Assembly: GCA_964445575.1 (NCBI GenBank) | Contig: CAYULB010000018.1 | Span: 1 to 37,642 of the forward strand | From: WJMT01 sp964445575 | GTDB lineage: Bacteria > Acidobacteriota > Aminicenantia > Aminicenantales > Aminicenantaceae | Direction: 5' to 3' | DNA: 37,642 nt | Notes under the pieces: model-generated | Databases searched by the model: none | The model's input: the letters and a program-made list of their open reading frames with translations, nothing else | What the model was told of the DNA's origin: nothing | Part shown: one piece after another, positions 1 to 7,161 of the stretch | How the letters are laid out: every line of letters begins with the position of its first letter | Position numbering within the stretch: position 1 is the stretch's first letter | Translations under genes and position numbers: made by a program

Positions 1-69
1 AAAAAAATGGAGATGTATTTATATTTAATTTCATATCAGCGATCTTCAAGATTTTACCAAAAACCAGTA

Positions 70-134
70 AATTGAAAATGGTAAATAGTGAATTTTCATT
101 TCATTTATTCTTTTGCTGTTTACCATTCACAATT
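70..134. repeat. Intergenic long inverted repeat
   Basis: Arms AATGGTAAATAG (77-88) and CTGTTTACCATT (116-127) pair over 12 bp with one G-T wobble. AATTG (70-74) and CAATT (130-134) extend the stem after a two-base internal loop. The 27-base loop is AT-rich. It lies in the 340-base spacer before the tricorn-like gene. There is no T-run after it, so it is not an obvious terminator. Confidence 0.5.
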
Positions 135-168
135 CACAGTGTTTTAAATGTCGCTTCAGTTACTGCTG

Positions 169-209
169 CATAGTAAATATGGTGAACGGGTAACACGGTA
201 CTGTTTTTA
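169..209 (+). repeat. Dispersed intergenic repeat, copy 1
   Basis: A 41-bp stretch whose last 29 bases (181-209, starting GGTGAACGGGTAACACGG) recur exactly, in inverted orientation, at 23600-23628. The flanking 12-13 bases (CATAGTAAA...) also match with one indel and one substitution. An exact 29-base match between two spacers 23 kb apart is far beyond chance, so this is a repeat family. Confidence 0.75.
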
Positions 210-343
210 CAACCATCCTTAGTTTATCAATCGCGGCACAAGTTCTTTGAAAAAATTTGTTTAAAAGTGTATCATCAAGTATCATCAAGAATTATGAACA
301 AAACATAAACAAAAAAGGTTTTTAAAGGAGGAAAGGAGGAGTG

Positions 344-3300
344 ATGAAAAAAAATTTTGTCATTTTGATCATATGTTTGCTGGTGCCTTTATTCACCTGG
401 GCCGAAGAAGATGCCCGGATTTTAAGATTCCCTGATGTGAACAAGGACCTGTTGGTCTTTGTCTATGCCGGCGATATCTGGTCAGTTCCGGTAGAAGGAG
501 GCCAAGCCAGAAGGCTAACCTCTCATAAAGGCCTGGAGCTTTTCCCTAAGATTTCGCCTGACGGTCAGTGGATCGCTTTTTCAGCTGAGTACTCAGGGAC
601 CCGGCAGGTCTATGTGATGCCTTCCACAGGAGGTATTCCTCGGCAGCTGACTTTTTACAATGATGTAGGGATGATGCCTCCCCGCGGAGGTTTTGACTAC
701 CAGGTTATGGACTGGACCCCTGATTCCAAAAAGATACTTTTCAGGGCCAACAGAACTCCATGGGGACAGAGAATGGGAAAATTTTTCTTGGTTGATGTGG
801 AAGGAGGCCTGGAAGAGCCCCTTCAGATTCCTGAGGCCGGAGGAGGGACCTTTTCTCCGGACGGCACCAAGATTGTTTACACTCCCATTTCCCGTGAATG
901 GAGAACCTGGAAGCGCTACAAAGGAGGCAGGGCCCAAGATGTCTGGATTTATGATTTGGAAAAGGATCAGTCCCAGCGCTTGACCACATTTTCCGGGACT
1001 GATGTCCATCCCTTATGGTATAAAGACAAGATCTATTTTGTCTCAGACCGAGACCTCATCCTCAATATTTATTCCTATGAATTAAATACGGATCAAATCG
1101 GCAAAGTGACTGAGCATACTGTTTACGATGTTCTCTGGCCTTCTGGCGAGGGAGGCCAGGTCGCTTATGAAAACAGTGGACAGGTTTATATCCTGGACCT
1201 GGAAAAAGAGGAAACCAAGAAGGTCAAGGTGGATATTCTTTTTGATAATCCCAACCTCCTCCCATATTTTAAAAACGTCAAAGATGACATCAGCAGCTTT
1301 GATATTTCTCCTTCAGGAAAAAGGGCTGTATTTCAAGCCAGGGGCGAAATCTTCACTCTTCCTGCAGAACAAGGAATTACCTACAATCTCACCGAGACCC
1401 CAGGACAAAGGGAAATATACCCTGCCTGGTCTCCAGACGGGCGATACTTTGCTTTTTATTCGGACAAAACAGGAGAGTATGAGATCTATCTGATGGATAA
1501 AGCTGAGGAAAATAAAATCATCCAGCTCACTAAAGGAAGCCGAATATGGCGTTTTCCTTCAGTCTGGTCTCCTGACAGCACCAAGCTGCTTTTCTCTGAC
1601 AAAAATCAGAAGCTCCAGATTCTGGACATGAAAACCCAAGAAACAACGGTTGTGGATAAAGCCCGCCGGTTTGATATCACCCAGTACTCCTGGTCCCCGG
1701 ACTCTCAATGGGTGACCTATACCAAAGACGGCGACAACGGCCAGCAGGCTGTATGGGTCTATTCGCTTGAAAAGGCTGAATCTTTTCAGCTCACAGATGA
1801 TATGCATGAGGACTTTTCGCCGGTGTTTTCCAGCTGCGGTAAATACCTCTACTTTCTCTCCAACCGAACCTTCAACCTCACTTTTTCCAGCTTTGAACAG
1901 GACTATCTTTACCACAATGCCACTAAAATCTATGCGGCTGCCCTGACCAAAGACACTGAGCCTCTGTTTGAAGAGAAAAACGATATAGAAGAGATCGAAA
2001 AAGAAAAAGAAAAAGAAAATAACGACAAAAAAGCACAAGAACGGGAAAGAAACACAAAGAAACAAGGGGAGTCAAAGGTTGAGATCGACCTGGAGGGGAT
2101 CAACAGCAGGATTGTCTCGTTTCCGCTTCCTTCTGGAAACTACCGGGGACTTTTAGCTGTGGAGGGGGGAGTCCTTTATCTTAAAGACGGGGGGCTCCAT
2201 CATTTCACCATTTCTGACAAAAAAGACCAGGTGATCATGAGCGGCGTGAGAAGCTATGCCTGGGCAGCCAAAGCCAAAAAGATTCTTTACCGAGCCCGGG
2301 ATGATTACGGTATCATTGACCTCAAACCCAATCAGAAGCCTGGAGACGGCGCCCTTGATTTCAAAGACATGGAAGTCAAAATACATCCCATGATGGAATG
2401 GAAGCAGATGTTTACCGAACTCTGGCGCATCTACCGTGACTGGTTTTATGTGGAAAATCTGCACGGTGTGGACTGGCAAGACATGAAGGAAAAATACGGA
2501 AAGCTGGTTCCTTATCTGGGACACCGGGCCGATTTGGATTGCCTTTTTGGTGAACTGGTGGGAGAACTCAATGTGGGTCACGCTTATATCAACTGGGGCG
2601 AGTTTGACCGTCCTGAACGAGTGGAAGGCGGCCTTCTGGGAGCAGAATTTGAGGCTGATGAACAAGCGGGTCGGTATATCATCTCTAAAGTCTATCAGGG
2701 AGAAAACTGGAACGAGAACACTCGCTCCCCTCTGACAGAACAGGGAATTGAAGTCAAAGAAGGAGACTACCTCATCTCCCTTAACAGCAGAGAAGTGACC
2801 CTCAAAGACAATCCCTATCAGTTTCTGGAAAACACAGCCGGAAAAAAGATTTCCATAAAGGTCAATTCCGAGCCCACAGCAGAGGGAGCCCGGGAATACT
2901 GGGTTAAACCCATCCAGAGCGAGCTGGACCTGTTTTATCTTGACTGGGTCCAAAGCCGGAGGGAGATGGTGGAAAAACTTTCTGACGGCCGGATCGGTTA
3001 TTTCCATGTTCCCAATACCTCCATTCAAGGAAACCGGGAGCTGTTCAAGGGAATGTACGCTTTTCACCACAAAGATGCTCTCATCATTGATGAGCGCTAC
3101 AACGGCGGAGGTTTCATCCCTGATGTGATGATCGACCTTCTGGACAGGGATATACTCAACTATTGGGCGAGACGGGGATTGAAGCTGTCTCAGACTCCTG
3201 GTGTTGCTCATGACGGACCAAAAGTCATGCTGATCAACCACTATTCTTCATCCGGTGGAGATGCTTTTCCATATTATTTCAAAAAACTTAATCTCGGGAA

Positions 3301-3604
3301 ACTTGTGGGCACCCGCACCTGGGGTGGTCTAGTGGGCGTTTCCGGCAATCCTGGATTGATAGACGGAAGCTCTTTTTCTGTGCCCACTTTTGGCTTTGTG
3401 AATACCCAAGGCGAATGGGCTGTGGAAGGAATCGGCGTTGAACCGGACATTGAAGTCTACGACCGACCAGAACTCATAGTCAAAGGGAAAGACCCGTCTC
3501 TGGAAAAAGCCGTAGAGATTTTGATGGAAGAACTTGAAAAGAATCCCCCTGAAAAGCCAGAAAAGCCCGAAGACCCCGACCGTTCAAAATGGATCAAGAA
3601 ATAA
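344..3604 (+). CDS. Tricorn-like S41-family serine protease, secreted
   Basis: About 1086 residues, matching the length of Thermoplasma tricorn core protease. Order: signal peptide (residues 1-21, ending FTWA), WD40/TolB-like beta-propeller repeats with many SPDG-type motifs (about 30-540), a Lys/Glu-rich linker (about 540-580), a C1 region with the putative catalytic His in NVGHAY (about 746), a PDZ-like segment (about 760-850), and the C-terminal S41 core with the nucleophile Ser in SSSGGDAF (about 970) and Glu in VEGIGVEPD (about 1028). His and Ser positions agree closely with tricorn H746 and S965. Family members cut oligopeptides from larger proteases; the signal peptide implies a periplasmic site here. 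ATG at 344 is preferred over GTG at 341. Two AGGAGG boxes (326-331, 334-339) precede it. Confidence 0.9.
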   Translation: MKKNFVILIICLLVPLFTWAEEDARILRFPDVNKDLLVFVYAGDIWSVPVEGGQARRLTSHKGLELFPKISPDGQWIAFSAEYSGTRQVYVMPSTGGIPRQLTFYNDVGMMPPRGGFDYQVMDWTPDSKKILFRANRTPWGQRMGKFFLVDVEGGLEEPLQIPEAGGGTFSPDGTKIVYTPISREWRTWKRYKGGRAQDVWIYDLEKDQSQRLTTFSGTDVHPLWYKDKIYFVSDRDLILNIYSYELNTDQIGKVTEHTVYDVLWPSGEGGQVAYENSGQVYILDLEKEETKKVKVDILFDNPNLLPYFKNVKDDISSFDISPSGKRAVFQARGEIFTLPAEQGITYNLTETPGQREIYPAWSPDGRYFAFYSDKTGEYEIYLMDKAEENKIIQLTKGSRIWRFPSVWSPDSTKLLFSDKNQKLQILDMKTQETTVVDKARRFDITQYSWSPDSQWVTYTKDGDNGQQAVWVYSLEKAESFQLTDDMHEDFSPVFSSCGKYLYFLSNRTFNLTFSSFEQDYLYHNATKIYAAALTKDTEPLFEEKNDIEEIEKEKEKENNDKKAQERERNTKKQGESKVEIDLEGINSRIVSFPLPSGNYRGLLAVEGGVLYLKDGGLHHFTISDKKDQVIMSGVRSYAWAAKAKKILYRARDDYGIIDLKPNQKPGDGALDFKDMEVKIHPMMEWKQMFTELWRIYRDWFYVENLHGVDWQDMKEKYGKLVPYLGHRADLDCLFGELVGELNVGHAYINWGEFDRPERVEGGLLGAEFEADEQAGRYIISKVYQGENWNENTRSPLTEQGIEVKEGDYLISLNSREVTLKDNPYQFLENTAGKKISIKVNSEPTAEGAREYWVKPIQSELDLFYLDWVQSRREMVEKLSDGRIGYFHVPNTSIQGNRELFKGMYAFHHKDALIIDERYNGGGFIPDVMIDLLDRDILNYWARRGLKLSQTPGVAHDGPKVMLINHYSSSGGDAFPYYFKKLNLGKLVGTRTWGGLVGVSGNPGLIDGSSFSVPTFGFVNTQGEWAVEGIGVEPDIEVYDRPELIVKGKDPSLEKAVEILMEELEKNPPEKPEKPEDPDRSKWIKK

Positions 3605-3803
3605 AATAAAGCACTCAAATAAGAGTCTTGTCTCAGCTTATACTCTACCGCCCCGGAGTAAACGCGAATACAAAGTGAAAAAATAAATCAGGGCCTAAAA
3701 GGGAACAGACCAAGCAAACATTCTATGTCATTCCTAAAACATAATCATTTATCTTTATAAAGGTCAGTTATTTAGATATAATTATCTTAAAAGTGATCGT
3801 CTG

Positions 3804-4004
3804 ATGAAAGCCAAAGTATGGATTAACAAAACGCATTCCTTTTCAGAAGCAAATAAATTTGATGACTCTTACTACTTATCCCTTTCTGCTCCAGAGAGGA
3901 TTGAGACAATGCAGTTCCTGAGAGATGAATTCAGGAAAATAAAAAAGGACCGTAATTATGAAAGTGGAAAAAGATTATCAAGAGTTCTTAAAGTTATTAA
4001 ATAA
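3804..4004 (+). CDS. Small protein paired with nucleotidyltransferase
   Basis: 66 residues, soluble and charged, with a central YYLSLSAPERIETMQFLRDE segment. Small proteins with the pattern 'D-YWLSL-PEER-E-LR' are commonly encoded directly upstream of stand-alone DUF6036/AbiEii-like nucleotidyltransferases, as here. The last 47 bases overlap the next gene in another frame, which suggests translational coupling. No clear Shine-Dalgarno sequence precedes the ATG. The role is unknown; a partner or antitoxin-like protein is the simplest guess. Confidence 0.6.
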   Translation: MKAKVWINKTHSFSEANKFDDSYYLSLSAPERIETMQFLRDEFRKIKKDRNYESGKRLSRVLKVIK

Positions 4005-4413
4005 GCATAGAGTCAAATACTGCATCATCGGCGCTTATGCGGTCGCTTTTTATGCCAAGCCGAGATACACCAAAGATTTGGATATTTTTGTGGAACCCAG
4101 CGTTGATAATGCTAAAAAGATACTCAAAGTTCTTAAAGAATTTGGATTCGGAGAGTTGCCTATCACTCTGGATGATTTGACTAAAGAGGGGAATATTTTT
4201 CAACTGGGTTATGAACCCATAAGGATTGATCTCTTGACAAAAATCGAGGGATTGCAATTCCAGGAGGTATGGAAGAATAGAGTCACAGGGGATTACGGCA
4301 CTGAAAAGGTTAGCTTCATTGGATTGGATGATTTGATTAGGAATAAAAAAATAGCCGGACGCCCATTGGACAAAATAGATATTGAGCTGTTAGAAAAATC
4401 GCGAAGGAAATGA
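3958..4413 (+). CDS. Nucleotidyltransferase (DUF6036/AbiEii-like)
   Basis: 151 residues. The N-terminal fold signature is visible: IIGAYAVAFY (about 23-32), then RYTKDLDIFV (about 36-45), where D40 and D42 match the metal-binding DxD of polymerase-beta-like minimal nucleotidyltransferases. IRIDLLT (about 83-89) supplies the usual third acidic position. An AAAGGACC element lies just upstream of the ATG inside the preceding small gene. Such proteins may transfer nucleotides to RNA or protein, and several are toxins of two-gene systems. The substrate cannot be told from sequence. The preceding overlapping small gene is its likely partner. Confidence 0.75.
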   Translation: MKVEKDYQEFLKLLNKHRVKYCIIGAYAVAFYAKPRYTKDLDIFVEPSVDNAKKILKVLKEFGFGELPITLDDLTKEGNIFQLGYEPIRIDLLTKIEGLQFQEVWKNRVTGDYGTEKVSFIGLDDLIRNKKIAGRPLDKIDIELLEKSRRK

Positions 4414-4467
4414 TGTGATTAAAAAGAATATTGTGGTCTCGTGGATTTTTTTCAGCAAGTTAATAAG

Positions 4468-4516
4468 CCTGGATTTTTCACGAGTCGAGATGGCGATAAG
4501 CTTGATAAAATTCAGG
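4468..4516. repeat. Intergenic inverted repeat containing a shared motif
   Basis: CCTGGATTTT (4468-4477) pairs with AAAATTCAGG (4507-4516), with one wobble. Inside is TCACGAGTCGAG (4478-4489), the exact reverse complement of 10685-10696 in another spacer. It sits between the convergent nucleotidyltransferase and rhamnosidase-remnant genes and fills most of the 110-base gap. Confidence 0.5.
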
Positions 4517-4523
4517 TAATTTA

Positions 4524-5930
4524 CTACTGTATCTCCTTACCCGTGAGTTCAAAGTCATACCAGCCAGAACCGATCTCGATGCGCACTGAATCAGAAAGCT
4601 CTTCCACTTTCTCAATCCCCTCCACCCCAGTTAAAAATTTTCCTTCAGCATAAATTTGTGTCCCGCTTTCCTTGAGGACGCCCGGGAAGCCAGTAAGCTC
4701 CACATACCGGAATCCGTGGTAAGTGAAGCGGGGCTCATAGGTTTCCTCACCCTCTCCTTTTAATATATACGCATCCCGAGCTTCAGCGCTGCGCAGGTTT
4801 TCTTGATTGATCGTTCCGTTCTCATAGAGAAGTTCTGCAAACCGCATCTGGACTTTGGTTCCTCTAGGGCCCCGGACAGAAAGTTCAGCCCACCCGCTGA
4901 AATTCTGTCCAAAGTCATACACATACATTCCCTCTTCAGGCTGAGTGATTTGCCGTGCAAGAAGAGTGCTCATGACCTTTATGGGGGGCATCATCTGAGA
5001 AGCGAGTTTCCCTTTGGGCTTAAATCCTGTCTCAGCAAGACTCCAGCTGCTGTCATCAAATCCAGGCTGATCCCAGCCGGAAATTTCTTTTCGAGCATCG
5101 TAGATTTCTCCATGGTATATGCTGTCCTGAATTATAGGTCCTGGAGCGGTTTTCCAGGAGGGGTCCGTAAAAAGCATGAAATGACTTCCGTTCTCCAGTT
5201 CGATTTCTATCTGGAGCCTTAAAAGTCTGATCTCGCTCCATCCTTTTCCCAGCATCACTCCCACGGCATTCTGACCTTGGATCAAGGAATCTGTGACATC
5301 ATAAGCGGTGTAGAGCACTCTCCAGTCATAAGTGGTGTATCCAGGGTCTAGAACATAATCCCCCACTTTTTCTCCGTTAATCCTCAGTTCATAATAACCC
5401 AGTCCGCTGATAAAAGCCCGGGCCCGGATAATTTTTTGATCCACAGAAAATTCTTTGCGAATCAGATTCTCTCCGCTGATCCATTCCCCTTTCCAGTCTT
5501 CTTCTTCAAAAAGTCCGGTATCAAAACACGCCTTTTGACTAAAAGGGCTGGGCCGGTCATCTTTATCCCAATACCGCATCTTCCAGTAATAGGTGCGGTT
5601 GCTTTCCAAAGCCTTTCCAATATACTCAACATGGGTGGATTTATCGGATTGGACTTTCCCGGTGTCCCACATCAACTCTTGTTCAAAAGATGGGTCTGTG
5701 GATACCATGATTTGATAGGCAGACTGCTTCTGTCCGCGCTCTGTATGGGAGAGCATCCAGGAAAACCTGGGCTTCTGGACATCCATTCCCAAAGGATTTT
5801 CAAGATACTCGCACCGAAGATTCTGAGGAGGGAGAGGGCCTGTGAGAATTTCTGAAGAAACAGCCGGAGTTAGGTTCATGATAAAGAACAAAGCCAGAAA
5901 AAAGATGATGAAATTATCCCCTTTAGACAT
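4524..5930 (-). pseudogene. GH78 alpha-L-rhamnosidase lacking catalytic domain
   Basis: 468 residues in an open frame with a signal peptide (residues 1-26) and AGGAGG five bases before the ATG. Residues about 35-416 match the non-catalytic N-terminal half of GH78 rhamnosidases: the fibronectin-like PRFSWML region, the WKGEWISG segment, and the carbohydrate-binding region ending GFRYVELTGFPG. Full-length members then run several hundred more residues through the (alpha/alpha)6 catalytic barrel. Here FPG is followed at once by about 52 residues (ESGTQIY...VRIEIGSGWYDFEL) that look like the extreme C-terminal beta-domain tail of the same family. An in-frame internal deletion at about 4678-4683 is the simplest reading. 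It may still be made as a binding protein; an assembly deletion is the alternative. Confidence 0.75.
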
Positions 5931-5965
5931 GCCATCCTCCTGTATAATCTCCTATATAAAAAAAC

Positions 5966-6034
5966 TTAATTTTCTAGTTCTTTCTTTTTCTTAGAGATGA
6001 TTTGATGGATCCGGTCCAAGTCAAATTTTTCACT
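5966..6034 (-). pseudogene. Orphan C-terminal tail after GH2 stub
   Basis: In the frame shifted relative to the GH2 stub, reading continues from the conserved Trp-Tyr codons as SEKFDLDRIHQIISKKKKEL, then Glu-Asn and TAA at 5966-5968. The composition looks like the charged C-terminus of a real protein. The RBS of the rhamnosidase remnant follows after 24 bases. This suggests that a deletion removed most of one or two genes and joined the GH2 start out of frame to a downstream gene end. Which protein the tail came from is not recognisable. Confidence 0.35.
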
Positions 6035-6350
6035 GGTACCAGAGGGCGTTTATGAAATCTTTGTATTCCACTCTGGAGAGGCTGCTTTCCGGGCAAAATG
6101 GAACGGTGATAACTCCATCAAACCCTGTACTGCTTTGAAATCCCCTCTGTTTCCCAGATAATCCGAAGTCGAAGGTGAAGCTCCACCAACCATTCAAATT
6201 GAGCCAGGAGTCCCTAAAAAACTGAGGACGGGGGTGTTCTGGCCTGGGGATAATGGATTCAGCTTGGCCTGAGGTTTCCTGATGGGCCGAAGCAAAACCA
6301 AGGGCCAAGATAAATAGAGAAAGCACAAAAATAATTCTGGATTTTGGCAT
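6030..6350 (-). pseudogene. GH2 beta-galactosidase/glucuronidase N-terminal stub
   Basis: 106 residues: signal peptide (1-22, ending FASA), then RPEHPRPQFFRDSWLNLNG, WSFTFDFG and VITVPFCPESSLS, the typical start of the GH2 sugar-binding (jelly-roll) domain. The frame stops right after NALWYQ, where family members continue WYR- for some 500 or more residues. No GH2 catalytic region is found downstream on this strand. AAGGAAGGA precedes the ATG. It lies directly upstream of the GH78 remnant in the same orientation, so a carbohydrate-degradation operon appears to have decayed by two deletions. Confidence 0.75.
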
Positions 6351-6491
6351 TTTTCAATCCTTCCTTAAATGCTTGATGTGTTATTTATTAAAATAATACA
6401 CAAATACAGCTTATCAATCACCAAAAACATTTCGATTTTGAAATTTATGGTATATAATGATAGCCAACCAAAATTTTTAAGATATTTTGAT

Positions 6492-7058
6492 ATGGCTTAT
6501 TTCCGAGAAGCATTCAATCTGAAAATCCCAGAACGTTTAGAAACCGACCGCCTTTACATCCGGCCTTTTCAAAAAAAAGATTGGGAGCCTTTTTTTTCGT
6601 TTATGAGAGATGAAAAAGCTACCCAGTATCTTTCCTTTATCAAGGAGCAGAAAACATATAAGGGAGCTGAAGAGCTGTTCAACATGATCCTAGAGAGATA
6701 CGGAGAGGAAAATCAGATATTTGCTCTGGCTATAATAAGAAAAATGGACCATCAGTACGTGGGAGCCATTGGCCTTTTGCCAATGGAGGGGAGTTCAGAT
6801 GTAGAAGTGTTTTATACCCTTCTTCCCAAATACTGGGGAAAAGGGTATGCTACAGAAGCCACTCACAGGCTTTTTGCCTATGTTTTTTCTGAATTAGAGG
6901 TGGAGCGAATTGTCGCTTCCATTTATCCTGCCAACAGAGCCTCTGAAAAAGTGGCGGAAAGAGTGGGGATGATTTACAGGGGTTTTGTTATGAGAAAGCT
7001 CCAGGGAGACAAAGTCAAGCTCTACACTCTCAGTAAAGAGCGCTTTTTTTCACGATAG
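6492..7058 (+). CDS. GNAT acetyltransferase, RimJ/RimL type
   Basis: 188 residues from the preferred ATG. The opening LETDRLYIRPFQKKDWEPFF is the standard N-terminus of ribosomal-protein or small-molecule N-acetyltransferases. YWGKGYATEA (motif A, acetyl-CoA pyrophosphate loop) and ERIVASIYPANRASEKVAERVGM (motif B) are intact. The open frame extends 41 codons upstream, but that segment crosses a TATAAT-like box (6453-6458) and has no family similarity, so it was left out. The RBS is weak. The substrate is unknown; alpha-amino groups, antibiotics and small amines are all used by the family. Confidence 0.85.
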   Translation: MAYFREAFNLKIPERLETDRLYIRPFQKKDWEPFFSFMRDEKATQYLSFIKEQKTYKGAEELFNMILERYGEENQIFALAIIRKMDHQYVGAIGLLPMEGSSDVEVFYTLLPKYWGKGYATEATHRLFAYVFSELEVERIVASIYPANRASEKVAERVGMIYRGFVMRKLQGDKVKLYTLSKERFFSR

Positions 7059-7080
7059 ATGTCCCCAGGGATTCAAAAGT

Positions 7081-7109
7081 TTGACAAAGGAAGACCATTA
7101 AAATAGAAT
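7081..7109 (+). promoter_or_regulatory. Sigma-70-type promoter of Asp-box protein gene
   Basis: TTGACA (7081-7086), a 17-bp spacer and TAGAAT (7104-7109). It lies 52 bases upstream of the ATG at 7162, which has AGGAGG nearby. It starts just after the GNAT stop codon, so the Asp-box gene begins its own transcript. Confidence 0.7.
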
Positions 7110-7161
7110 TTTTTCTTTGATATGATTTTCACACTTTATTTAAATTTTAGGAGGTCCGGTT

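Noticed and set aside
165..165. CRISPR array, tRNA or rRNA anywhere in the window
   Set aside because: No regularly spaced direct repeats, cloverleaf-like segment or rRNA-like sequence was noticed on either strand by eye; a tRNAscan or Infernal run would be needed to exclude small RNAs fully.
2153..3241. Long minus-strand open frame (362 codons) opposite the tricorn-like gene
   Set aside because: It lies entirely within a strongly supported protease gene, has no signal, domain or RBS, and its composition follows from the codon use of the sense gene.
6438..6458. TTGAAA plus TATAAT as a promoter for the GNAT gene
   Set aside because: The spacer is only 9 bp, too short for sigma-70; only the TATAAT may be real, with a poor -35 further upstream.
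6369..6491. 41-codon upstream extension of the GNAT gene
   Set aside because: AT-rich, not similar to the family N-terminus, and contains a TATAAT-like box; LETDRLYIRP close behind ATG 6492 is the normal family start.
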